This document shows positions 1 to 6,390 of a stretch of 33,536 nucleotides of DNA, piece by piece. Source of the stretch: CAZJUO01 sp964549245 (GTDB lineage Bacteria; Patescibacteriota; Patescibacteriia; UBA10025; JAHIVO01). The position numbers and the translations under genes were made by a program. Positions within the stretch are counted from its first letter, which is position 1; each line of letters opens with the position of its first letter. The stretch spans positions 1 to 33,536 of the forward strand of contig CAZJUO010000004.1 in NCBI GenBank assembly GCA_964549245.1, written 5' to 3'. The notes under the pieces are model-generated. The model was not told the origin of the DNA and ran no database searches. It saw only the letters and a list, made by a program, of their open reading frames with translations.

Positions 1-410
1 ATGATTTCCTTGGCCCGGTCGGCAAAAGCTTTTTCTCTCCCTTTGAGTATCAACTCTACCTTGACTTTATGCCCTTTATCCAGGAATTTCAGAGCCTGGT
101 TTTTTCTCATCTCGAGGTCATGGGGGCCAATTTTTAGGGACAGGCGCACTCCCTTGATTTCAACCTTTTTTTGTTTCGCTTTGTGCTTTCGTTCCTTCTT
201 TTCCTGCTGGTATTGGTAAGCGCCGTAATCCATGATTTTACAAACAGGAGGTTGAGCGATCGGGGAGACTTCAACCAAATCAAGGTCCTTTTCTCCCGCC
301 AGGCGTATGGCTTCGTGTGTTTGCACTACACCTAATTGGTTTCCCTGGTCGTCAATCAGACGTACTTGGGGGATTTTTATCTGGTGGTTGATACGTAGTT
401 TTTTACTAAT
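1..410 (-). CDS. infC: Translation initiation factor IF-3 (3' end outside window)
   Basis: Binds the 30S subunit, blocks premature 50S joining and proofreads the start codon. The minus-strand frame reads RINHQIKIPQVRLID, then QLGVVQTHEA, DLDLVEVSP, PPVCKIMDYG, then a Lys-rich linker and KIGPHDLEMRKNQALKFLD, all in IF-3 order: N-domain, basic linker, start of the C-domain. The C-terminus is cut by the window edge. No ATG, GTG or TTG lies in frame between the upstream stop (432-434) and the conserved region. The best start is ATT at 408-410, giving (M)SKKLRINHQI, which lines up with the usual N-terminus; another ATT is at 423-425. AUU starts are the known autoregulatory hallmark of infC. No Shine-Dalgarno sequence is visible. 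Family call is very safe; the exact start is inferred. Confidence 0.95.
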   Translation of the reverse strand, partial: MSKKLRINHQIKIPQVRLIDDQGNQLGVVQTHEAIRLAGEKDLDLVEVSPIAQPPVCKIMDYGAYQYQQEKKERKHKAKQKKVEIKGVRLSLKIGPHDLEMRKNQALKFLDKGHKVKVELILKGREKAFADRAKEI

Positions 411-492
411 GGTTGTATTGTTAATGGTTAGTTATTAAAAATAATGATTGAATGTTTTTGTTGGTATCCGTTTTAGCTTTGATTAAGGACTA

Positions 493-909
493 CTCGCCAT
501 CCGAAGCTTCCCTAGGAAGCGGAGGATTAGTAATCCTATTTTAAATAATCTGCCATATGAAATTTAAAGTTTGAATTTTTTAATTGGGTTTCATTGTGCC
601 ACCCTTCGCCAAGGCTACGGGCGGCATCCTCCGCTTACTTCTTCGTTAGCGATATGGCCGTATTACAATGTTGTGAAAAATGGCTCGCCATCCGAAGCTT
701 CCCTAGGAAGCGGAGGATGAGTAATCCTATTTTAAATAATCTGCCATATGAAATTTAAAGTTTGAATTTTTTAATTGGGTTTCATTGTGCCACCCTTCGC
801 CAAGGCTACGGGCGGCATCCTCCGCTTACTTCTTCGTTAGCGATATGGCCGTATTACAATGTTGTGAAAAATGGCTCGCCATCCGAAGCTTCCCTAGGAA
901 GCGGAGGAT
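493..909. repeat. Tandem 191-bp direct repeat with internal palindromes
   Basis: Two almost identical 191-bp units (493-683 and 684-874) are followed by a third partial copy of about 35 bp (875-909). Each unit begins CTCGCCATCCGAAG and contains AAGCGGAGGAT near its left end and the reverse complement ATCCTCCGCTT about 100 bp later, so one unit can fold back on itself like a small palindromic or MITE-like element. Identity of the partial copy stops at 909, the last base of the tmRNA 3' CCA. No credible ORF is present; short ORFs across it are chance. This array fills most of the gene-free stretch 411-908. It could be a non-autonomous element, a tandem duplication of the ssrA 3' flank, or a REP-like family. 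The repeat itself is certain, its nature is not. Confidence 0.93.
867..906 (-). terminator. Possible ssrA terminator in the repeat flank
   Basis: On the minus strand just past the tmRNA CCA, GCTTCC/GGAAGC forms a tight hairpin, followed by ATGG-cgag-CCAT and a run of five T. The stems are short, so this is only a plausible terminator. Because it lies inside the repeat unit, the same structure recurs in the other copies. Confidence 0.35.
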
Positions 910-1315
910 GGTGGAAGCGAGGGGAATCACACCCCTGTCCAAAGACAGCATTATAAAAACTTCTACAAACATAGCTTTTTTGTAATCTCGGATAATAAAG
1001 TAAAAAAAAGCAAAATCTTTATACCCAAAGCTTTTCATTGGATTTTAAATAGCAGTAAAAAAGCTAAACCTGCTATCGTGCCTGAAAATGGCACCGCTGA
1101 TTCCTTTATCAGGCGTCAAGGAGGCGATGGTAGTTGGTTTTTAGGCAACTACTGGCGCAAAGGAAGGCGCAAATGCGTTAGCAAAAGCGGTCTTCACCTT
1201 GCTTACAAATGATTTGGCATTTGTCATGTGCCACCGTTGGTTTTACGTCATCTAAGGTAGCCTTGGACGGTTTGCTGTTTTTATAAATGTGCATTTGTCG
1301 ATTTTGTACGCTCCC
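909..1315 (-). ncRNA. ssrA: tmRNA
   Basis: Transfer-messenger RNA rescues stalled ribosomes together with SmpB, encoded next door on the same strand. The 5' GGGAGCG (1315-1309) pairs over seven positions, with one G-U, with CGCTTCC (919-913), followed by discriminator A and an encoded CCA ending at 909. ATCGAC follows in the D-like region. A long P2 helix forms between UAUAAAAAC and GUUUUUAUA. The T-arm is AGGGG/CCCCT with loop TGTGATT, which is unusual. The tag frame ends ...SFAPVVA then TAA at 1143-1141, and this stop sits in the loop of a GTAGTTG/CAACTAC hairpin, as in known tmRNAs. The resume codon is one of several Ala codons between about 1174 and 1188 or further upstream and could not be fixed. 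Length of 407 nt is typical. A 70-aa ORF running across it is spurious. Confidence 0.93.
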
Positions 1316-1321
1316 GTAAGT

Positions 1322-1350
1322 ATTTTACGCTAGCAATTTGTGTTAGCGAA
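1322..1350 (-). promoter_or_regulatory. ssrA promoter
   Basis: TAAAAT (1327-1322) sits exactly at -12 to -7 relative to the mature tmRNA 5' end at 1315. A weak -35 candidate TTCGCT lies 17 bp further upstream. The match between the -10 spacing and the folded 5' end supports both calls. Confidence 0.55.
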
Positions 1351-1399
1351 TCTTGGGAACCCATTTTGTAACGGACACCCAAAATTCGTTAGCCCACTG

Positions 1400-1849
1400 T
1401 TATTTTTTATTCCGCATTGCTTTTCTCATTCGCCTATCTGACTCCCGCTTTTTAATAAGCTCCCGTTTGTCATGAAGTTTCTTGCCGCGGCAGATTGCCA
1501 CTTCGATTTTAATAAGACCTCCTTTAGTATAAACAGAAATTGGCAATACTGTCAAGCCCTGGGTGTTCAGTTTGCCGATCAAAGTATTGATTTCTTTTTT
1601 ATGCAACAAAAGATATCTGTCGCGTGTTGGAGAGTAGCCAGTGGTGTTCGCCGCCATGATATAAGGGGCAATATGGGCATTAATAAGTTTGACCCTGCCT
1701 TTATCAAGTGTGACATAACTGCCTTTTAGGTTGATATGGCCGGTTTTTACCGATTTTACTTCTGCACCGCTTAAAACAATACCCGCTTCAAATTTTTCCA
1801 GGATATGGTAGCTATGCAAGGCTGATTTATTTGTGGTAATAGTAGGCAT
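1400..1849 (-). CDS. smpB: SsrA-binding protein SmpB
   Basis: Binds the tRNA-like domain of tmRNA and brings it to stalled ribosomes. About 149 residues with the full family pattern: an N-terminal part with HSYHILEKFEAGIVLSGAEV, GHINLKGSYV, the beta-barrel core with INAHIAPY, and the basic C-terminal tail GKKLHDKRELIKKRESDRR that contacts the decoding centre. It lies upstream of ssrA on the same strand, separated by about 85 bp carrying an ssrA promoter. I take the ATG at 1849 because MPTITTNKSALHSY is the typical N-terminus; an ATG at 1870 in the same frame would add seven residues. Neither has an obvious ribosome binding site. A plus-strand ORF opposite the gene is a shadow. Confidence 0.96.
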   Translation of the reverse strand: MPTITTNKSALHSYHILEKFEAGIVLSGAEVKSVKTGHINLKGSYVTLDKGRVKLINAHIAPYIMAANTTGYSPTRDRYLLLHKKEINTLIGKLNTQGLTVLPISVYTKGGLIKIEVAICRGKKLHDKRELIKKRESDRRMRKAMRNKK

Positions 1850-1908
1850 AGTGTTTTTAGTATATACCATTTACCGACAATGTAAAAAGTAAGGCAGGGA
1901 GGCGGAAA

Positions 1909-1938
1909 TTGACAAAGAAGCGGCTATTCTGGTAAGAT
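1909..1938 (+). promoter_or_regulatory. Promoter of the histidine block
   Basis: TTGACA (1909-1914), an 18-bp spacer and TAAGAT (1933-1938) make a good sigma-70-type promoter. Transcription would start near 1945 and leave a leader of about 190 nt before the ammonia-lyase gene. No terminator is visible before 5433, so the enzyme, both tRNAs and hisS can share this transcript. Confidence 0.6.
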
Positions 1939-1980
1939 TAAGTACTTTTTGAAAGCTCATTACAACCCAATAAACACCGT

Positions 1981-2064
1981 ATGAAAGGAGGTGTAACGTT
2001 ATTGAAATTGTTGTTTTTTCACCCCATAACCGTACTTACCAAATACCCCCCCATTTGTATGTAA
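1981..2064 (+). CDS. Possible leader peptide upstream of the ammonia-lyase
   Basis: A 27-codon frame runs from ATG 1981 to TAA 2064. An internal TTG at 2002 in the same frame is preceded by AGGAGG (1986-1991), so a 20-residue product is more likely: hydrophobic, with one His and two adjacent Pro codons. ACACC (about 1974) and GGTGT (1990-1994) can form a hairpin that hides the AGGAGG. There is no run of His codons, so classical histidine attenuation is not supported. It may be noncoding leader RNA. Confidence 0.25.
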   Translation: MKGGVTLLKLLFFHPITVLTKYPPICM

Positions 2065-2135
2065 CAAGCAAGAAATTCAGATCAAGTTCTTGTATGACAT
2101 TAAAGAATAATAGATTGTAAAGGAGAATTATAACC

Positions 2136-3828
2136 ATGCCGTGCAAAATAATTTTAGACGGTACGTCACTGACGCTTAATGATGTAGTGCTGGCCGGGAG
2201 AGGTCTGACCGGTTCCGACGGTAATCATCATTTCCCCCAGGTAGTAATATCTGGGGAAGTGCGAAAATCATTAGATGATTTCCGCAATGGTTTGGAATCA
2301 CGGATAGCCGCTGGTGATATCATATATGGTGTCAATACCGGCTGCGGTTCGAAAAAATCCGCGATTATTTCCGATGAAGAAATTGATCGGTACCAAGCGC
2401 ATTATATTCCGGCCCACTGTGTGGGTTTTGGGGAACCGTTCCCCGAAGAGATTGTCCGGGCAGCCATGGTGCTGCGCGTAAATTCGTTTTGCAAAGGCAA
2501 CTCGGGCCTTCGCCTGGTGCTTCTGGAAAAGATTCTGGAACTCTATAATAAGGGAGTTATTCCCTTTATTCCGAAAAAGGGTTCAGTAGGTTCCAGCGGC
2601 GATCTTTGCCCCTTGGCGCATATGTCAGCTACCATGATGGGTTTGCCTCTGCAGAAGGCATACTACCAAGGCCAGCTGATGACCGCGCCGGAAGCTCTGG
2701 AAAAAGCCGGCATTGAACCGATTACGCTCAAAGCTAAGGAAGCTATGGGTCTGACCAATGGCGCTACCTTTATGCTGGCAACTGCTGCTTTGGCTGCCTA
2801 TGACGCTAAGCTGTTGCTGGAATATTCCGATATGGCTGCAGCTTTATCGCTTGAGGCTATTCGCGGAGAAAAGAACGCTTTTGATCCGCGTATTCATGAA
2901 GCCAGGAACCATCCGGGTCAGATCGCCATTGCGGCCCATCTGCGCCAGCTTATTGATGGCAGTGAACGCATGACCCTTGAATGCCAGGCTAAGGACCTGC
3001 CTCATCAGAAGGCCCAGAAAATTGGCCACGGCAAGCGCACGGGTGAGCCAATGCCCAGAGTGCAGGATCGCTATTCCTGGAGATGCTATCCCCAGGTAGT
3101 TGGTTCAACGCATGAAACGATCACTGAAATGGTAACCATGCTGGAGCGTGAATTTAACGCTTCCACGGATAATCCGCTGGTATTTCCGTTTCACTGTACA
3201 GGAGATGGTAAACAGGATCAGTTTGAAACTCTTTCTGGCGGCAACTTCCACGGTGAGCCTCTAGCCCACCGATGCGATTTTCTCAAGATCGCCGTACAGT
3301 CGATTGCCAATATTTCCAACAGCCGGTTTTACGCTTTGTTGATGCCGCACGCCAGTTTCGGTTTACCTCCGGATTTAGCCGGACAGACTAATCCAGACCT
3401 GAATACCGGTTTGATGATCTTGCAGTATGCTGCAGCCGCGGCTGTTTCGGCCAATANNNNNNNNNNCCAATAAGGTACTATGCCATCCGGCCAGTGTTGA
3501 TTCTATTCCTACCTCTGCGGGGCAGGAAGATTACGTCAGTATGGGCACCCACGGCGCTTTGCATTTACGTGAAGTGGTGGAGAATTCCTATTTTGTGGTG
3601 GCCTGTGAATTAATCGCCGCTGCGCAGGGTATATCGTTGACTCAAGCCCTTTTGGACAATCCCCAGCTGGGCCGCGGAACATCCGAAGTGATGGCCAAAG
3701 TGCGCGAAGTCGTTTCTGAAATGGATGACGATCGCTTTTTGCATGCTGACAGCGAAGCTATGCTGAAAATGATGGGAGGCAACTCTCTTATCACGGCAGT
3801 TCGCTCGGTATGCGAATTGCAGTGGTAA
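2136..3828 (+). CDS. hutH: Histidine ammonia-lyase family protein (MIO enzyme)
   Basis: Members eliminate ammonia from histidine, tyrosine or phenylalanine using a self-made MIO cofactor. Seen: active-site Tyr in YGVNTGCG (residue 64), PAHCVGFG with the His (94) typical of histidine- or tyrosine-acting members, the MIO loop GSVGSSGDLCPLAHM with SSG at 153-155 instead of the usual ASG, VQDRYSWRCYPQVVG with catalytic Tyr 313, STDNPLVF, LSGGNFHGEPLA, and HPASVDSIPTSAGQEDYVSMG near the C-terminus. An N gap at 3457-3466 shifts the frame, but CCAATA flanks it on both sides; merging these restores one frame of 558 aa with SANKVLCHPAS across the join. The start has AAAGGAG upstream. It is the first gene before two tRNA-His genes and hisS, 12 nt ahead of the first tRNA. 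Substrate is inferred from motifs and context; tyrosine lyase or an aminomutase is possible. The gene symbol is tentative. Confidence 0.85.
3457..3466. other. Assembly gap (10 N), probably an overlap artefact
   Basis: Ten Ns replace sequence inside the ammonia-lyase gene. CCAATA occurs immediately before and after. If the two ends overlap by these six bases, removing 16 positions gives GCC AAT AAG GTA, encoding the conserved A-N-K-V, and the ORF becomes 1677 nt, a multiple of three. Confidence 0.85.
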
Positions 3829-3840
3829 TCGTATGATAAT

Positions 3841-3911
3841 GGAGCCATAGCTCAGTGGCAGAGCGGCAGGTTGTGGCCCTGTGCGCCCGGGTTCGATTCC
3901 CGGTGGCTCTA
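3841..3911 (+). tRNA. tRNA-His(GTG), copy 1
   Basis: The cloverleaf is complete: acceptor GGAGCCA/TGGCTCT with a G1-U72 wobble, T8 A9, D-stem GCTC/GAGC, anticodon stem GCAGG/CCTGT with loop TTGTGGC (anticodon GTG), four-base variable loop, T-stem CCGGG/CCCGG with loop TTCGATT. CCA is not encoded. Odd points: the base before G1 is T, so the usual tRNA-His G-1 is not encoded, and the discriminator is A73 rather than C73. It is 12 nt downstream of the ammonia-lyase stop. Confidence 0.96.
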
Positions 3912-3949
3912 TTATTTTTTAAAATAACATTGCAACTTATGAAATTGTC

Positions 3950-4020
3950 GGGGATATAGCTCAGTGGCAGAGCGGCAGGTTGTGGCCCTGTGCGCCCGGG
4001 TTCGATTCCCGGTATCCCTA
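3950..4020 (+). tRNA. tRNA-His(GTG), copy 2
   Basis: From T8 to the end of the T-stem it is identical to copy 1, but the acceptor stem is different: GGGGATA/TATCCCT. It again has G1-U72, discriminator A73, no encoded CCA and no G at -1 (the base is C). Only the acceptor stem has diverged, with compensating changes, so both copies should fold. The hisS ribosome binding site begins 10 nt downstream. An ORF extension of hisS through this tRNA is not real. Confidence 0.96.
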
Positions 4021-4044
4021 CTTTTTTATAAGGAGGTGGTAATT

Positions 4045-5424
4045 TTGAGTGTTGACCCGAGAATATTACGGGGACTTCGAGATTATCTCCCTGCGCAGAT
4101 GATTGCCCGCCAAAAGATGCTTGATACGATTCGTAGTGTTTACGAAAAATTCGGTTTTGTACCGATTGATACGCCGGCCATTGAAGCTCGGGAAGTATTA
4201 ACTGGTAGCTACGGAACCGAAAGCGAAAAAGGCATTTTTTGCTTCAAAGATCCAGACGATAATCCAGCCGGCTTGCGGTTTGACTTAACAGTGCCGTTAG
4301 CTCGCCTAGTGGCCATGTATCCACAACTGCCGCGGCCTTTTAAGCGGTACCACATGGCTTCAGTTTGGCGAGCCGATAAACCAGAACCAGGACGCTATCG
4401 TGAGTTTATGCAGTGCGATATTGATATCGTGGGAACAAAATCAATGTCCGCCGATACGGAAATCGTGGTGATCATGTATGAAACGCTGACCGCCTTAGGT
4501 GTAGATAACTTTTTGATTAAAATTAATAATCGGAAAGTACTCAATAGCCTGATAGGTTATTTGGGCATTGATACTGATTTCACTCATGATGTCTTTCGAA
4601 CGTTAGATAAACTCGAGCGGCTTGGCGAGGATGAAGTCAAAAAACTGCTGATAGCCAAAGGTGATCCGGCTGTTGATCAGAAAACTCTACCCCCTGAATT
4701 ACGGTGTATCGGTTTATCCGAGACGGAAGCTGATAAAATAATGGAATTCATTAGCATTTCCGGCGACAACCAGGAAGTTATTAAAAAGCTGAAACAGTTT
4801 TTTAAGGATTATCCTTCCGCTGTCGAGGGTATTGATGAATTGCAGGAAATTATAAAGGTTTTACCTACCTATGGAGTGCCGACTGATGCTGCAACTATCG
4901 ATTTATCGATCGCACGGGGATTGGACTATTATACCGGGCCAGTGTTTGAAACGCAGCTACTTGATTTGCCGGGTATTGGCAGTGTTTTTTCCGGAGGGCG
5001 ATTTGACCAACTGGTTGGCCGCTTTATCGGAGAGAGCGTGCCGGCTACTGGCGCCTCGATCGGCATTGATCGGCTCTTTGCCGCTCTGGAAAAACTAGAG
5101 CTCATTGACAGCCGATCTTCGGTAACCGAGGTCTTGGTCACCGTTTTTTCCGAGCAGTACCTGGCATTTTATCAGGATCTCGTTAGTTGGTTGCGGCATA
5201 GCGGTTTTAAGACGGAGCTCTATATGGGCGATGAAAAAATCGGCAAGCAATTGCGTTACGCTGACCAGCAGGGGATACCGGTGGTGATTATTGCCGGCCC
5301 TGATGAGATCAAAGCTGATGAAGTATCGGTCAAGAATGCACGAGCGCCTATGGACGCTCCGGATAAGCAGAAACGGGTTACGCGCGAGGAGCTACTCTCC
5401 TACATCCGTTCTTTATTAGAATAA
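4045..5424 (+). CDS. hisS: Histidyl-tRNA synthetase, eukaryote/alphaproteobacteria-like type
   Basis: Class II synthetase that charges tRNA-His; cytosolic. The start is TTG at 4045 with AGGAGG eight bases upstream (4031-4036), giving 459 aa. The longer frame from 3964 runs through the tRNA and is rejected. Seen: the N-terminal ILRGLRDYLP motif, GLRFDLTVPLARLVA, motif 2 region VWRADKPEPGRYREF followed by MQCDIDIVG (residues 107-130), the histidine motif ARGLDYYTGPVFET, GGRFDQLVGRF and a C-terminal anticodon-binding domain. The signatures REFMQCDIDIVG and GLDYYTGPVF resemble eukaryotic and alphaproteobacterial HisRS rather than the common bacterial RYRQFHQ... and GLDYYNRTVFEW. This fits the tRNA-His genes just upstream, which lack G-1 and C73. 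A strong terminator follows. Confidence 0.96.
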   Translation: MSVDPRILRGLRDYLPAQMIARQKMLDTIRSVYEKFGFVPIDTPAIEAREVLTGSYGTESEKGIFCFKDPDDNPAGLRFDLTVPLARLVAMYPQLPRPFKRYHMASVWRADKPEPGRYREFMQCDIDIVGTKSMSADTEIVVIMYETLTALGVDNFLIKINNRKVLNSLIGYLGIDTDFTHDVFRTLDKLERLGEDEVKKLLIAKGDPAVDQKTLPPELRCIGLSETEADKIMEFISISGDNQEVIKKLKQFFKDYPSAVEGIDELQEIIKVLPTYGVPTDAATIDLSIARGLDYYTGPVFETQLLDLPGIGSVFSGGRFDQLVGRFIGESVPATGASIGIDRLFAALEKLELIDSRSSVTEVLVTVFSEQYLAFYQDLVSWLRHSGFKTELYMGDEKIGKQLRYADQQGIPVVIIAGPDEIKADEVSVKNARAPMDAPDKQKRVTREELLSYIRSLLE

Positions 5425-5432
5425 TTCTATAC

Positions 5433-5467
5433 AACCGTTAGGTTTTTACACCTAGCGGTTTTTTTGT
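5433..5467 (+). terminator. Terminator after hisS
   Basis: AACCGTTAGGT pairs with ACCTAGCGGTT (11 bp, one G-U) around a short loop and is followed by a T-run. It closes the histidine block. Confidence 0.9.
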
Positions 5468-5496
5468 TTGACAGGCGTGCCAGGAAGTGTTACATT
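5468..5496 (+). promoter_or_regulatory. Promoter of the methyltransferase gene
   Basis: TTGACA (5468-5473), a 17-bp spacer and TACATT (5491-5496) with an extended TG element (5488-5489). It starts right after the hisS terminator, about 45 bp before the start codon. Confidence 0.65.
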
Positions 5497-5539
5497 TTTT
5501 TAATACTATTTGAACCTTTTAAAAAAATGTGGAGGAAGT

Positions 5540-6238
5540 ATGTCATCGTTTCCAAACGCGGAAGATTATGAGCGGTCAAGAAAATTTATGCCCTGGGGGT
5601 TAACCGTTAACTTTATTATTAAAACGATTCGAGAACGCGTGCCAAGCTCGGGAAGAATTCTAGATATGATGTGCGGGCCGGGGCATATTGCCCGCCTGAT
5701 CCAGCAAGCCTGTCCGCGGTTAGAAATAGTTGGCGTTGATTGCGACAGTGACTGCATTGCTTATGCAAAACAGCAGTATAGCGGTATAAAATTTATCACT
5801 GCTGATGCCCGTACGTGGCCTGTTGATAAACAGTTTGATTGCGTTCTGGTGAATGCAGGGACACACCACTTGCCCTACAAAGATCAGCCGTTCTTTTTAG
5901 ATCGGGTGCGTTCGTGGATAAAACAAGGCGGGCTGGCTATAATCGCCGATCCTTATATTGCTGAATACGAAATAGGTAACGAGTTATCAAGGAGAGAGGC
6001 GGCTCTAGAGTTGGGGTACCACGTATATAAGTTTACCTCGAGTAAAGGGGCACCGCTTGATATCTGCGATATTGCCCTTGATATTATGGTGCGGGATATG
6101 CAGCTTGATGGAGAATTCAAATCTTCAGCATCAAGAGCGCAATCTATGATGAATAAAATTTTTTCTAAGGTGTCTGTGATTAAAACCTGGCCGCTTGAAC
6201 CTACAGATTACGGGGAATATTGCTTTATAGTAGGCTAG
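5540..6238 (+). CDS. SAM-dependent methyltransferase, class I
   Basis: A 232-aa Rossmann-fold methyltransferase of unknown substrate. SAM-binding motif I is RILDMMCGPGHIARL (residues 39-53), the acidic residue at the end of strand 2 is in GVDCDSD (67), followed by ITADA (86-90) and FDCVLVNAGTHHLP (99-112) as motif IV. The C-terminal third has no clear signature. Start chosen at ATG 5540 because GGAGG (5531-5535) lies at good spacing; an upstream ATG-like start at 5510 has none. It has its own promoter and terminator and is therefore monocistronic. The compact form with GTHH is like small-molecule or ubiquinone-type methyltransferases, but no specific role can be read out. Confidence 0.85.
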   Translation: MSSFPNAEDYERSRKFMPWGLTVNFIIKTIRERVPSSGRILDMMCGPGHIARLIQQACPRLEIVGVDCDSDCIAYAKQQYSGIKFITADARTWPVDKQFDCVLVNAGTHHLPYKDQPFFLDRVRSWIKQGGLAIIADPYIAEYEIGNELSRREAALELGYHVYKFTSSKGAPLDICDIALDIMVRDMQLDGEFKSSASRAQSMMNKIFSKVSVIKTWPLEPTDYGEYCFIVG

Positions 6239-6262
6239 CAGGGCAATTTCAGTTTTCATTAT

Positions 6263-6294
6263 AGGGTCTTTCCAACGAGGAATGGCCCTTTTTT
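6263..6294 (+). terminator. Terminator after the methyltransferase
   Basis: AGGGTCTTTCC pairs with GGAATGGCCCT around AACGA, with one mismatch and one G-U, then a T-run. Confidence 0.75.
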
Positions 6295-6314
6295 AGTTAT
6301 CCACAGGTGTCTGA

Positions 6315-6343
6315 TTGACTATTATTCTAGGTTGCGATATTAT
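6315..6343 (+). promoter_or_regulatory. Promoter of the T-box transcript
   Basis: TTGACT (6315-6320), a 17-bp spacer and TATTAT (6338-6343). Transcription would begin near 6350, about 40 nt before T-box stem I and 395 nt before the first gene. Confidence 0.65.
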
Positions 6344-6390
6344 TCATCTAACCTTTAACAATTAAAGTACACAATGCGTTAGTAAAAAGG

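Noticed and set aside
1..219. 72-aa plus-strand ORF at the left edge
   Set aside because: It is antisense to the conserved IF-3 reading frame.
493..909. Repeats as a CRISPR array
   Set aside because: The unit is 191 bp and tandem without unique spacers; no cas gene is nearby.
826..1038. 70-aa minus-strand ORF and short plus-strand ORFs at 762-985
   Set aside because: They run across the repeat array and the folded tmRNA, have no ribosome site and no protein-like composition.
1472..1729. 85-aa plus-strand ORF opposite smpB
   Set aside because: Shadow of smpB; no ribosome site or family features.
3427..3828. Separate second gene or pseudogene for the end of the lyase
   Set aside because: The frame shift is explained by the N gap with a six-base duplicated end; merging restores one full-length ORF.
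3964..4044. N-terminal extension of HisRS
   Set aside because: It would translate most of tRNA-His copy 2; the TTG at 4045 has an ideal ribosome site and gives the standard N-terminus.
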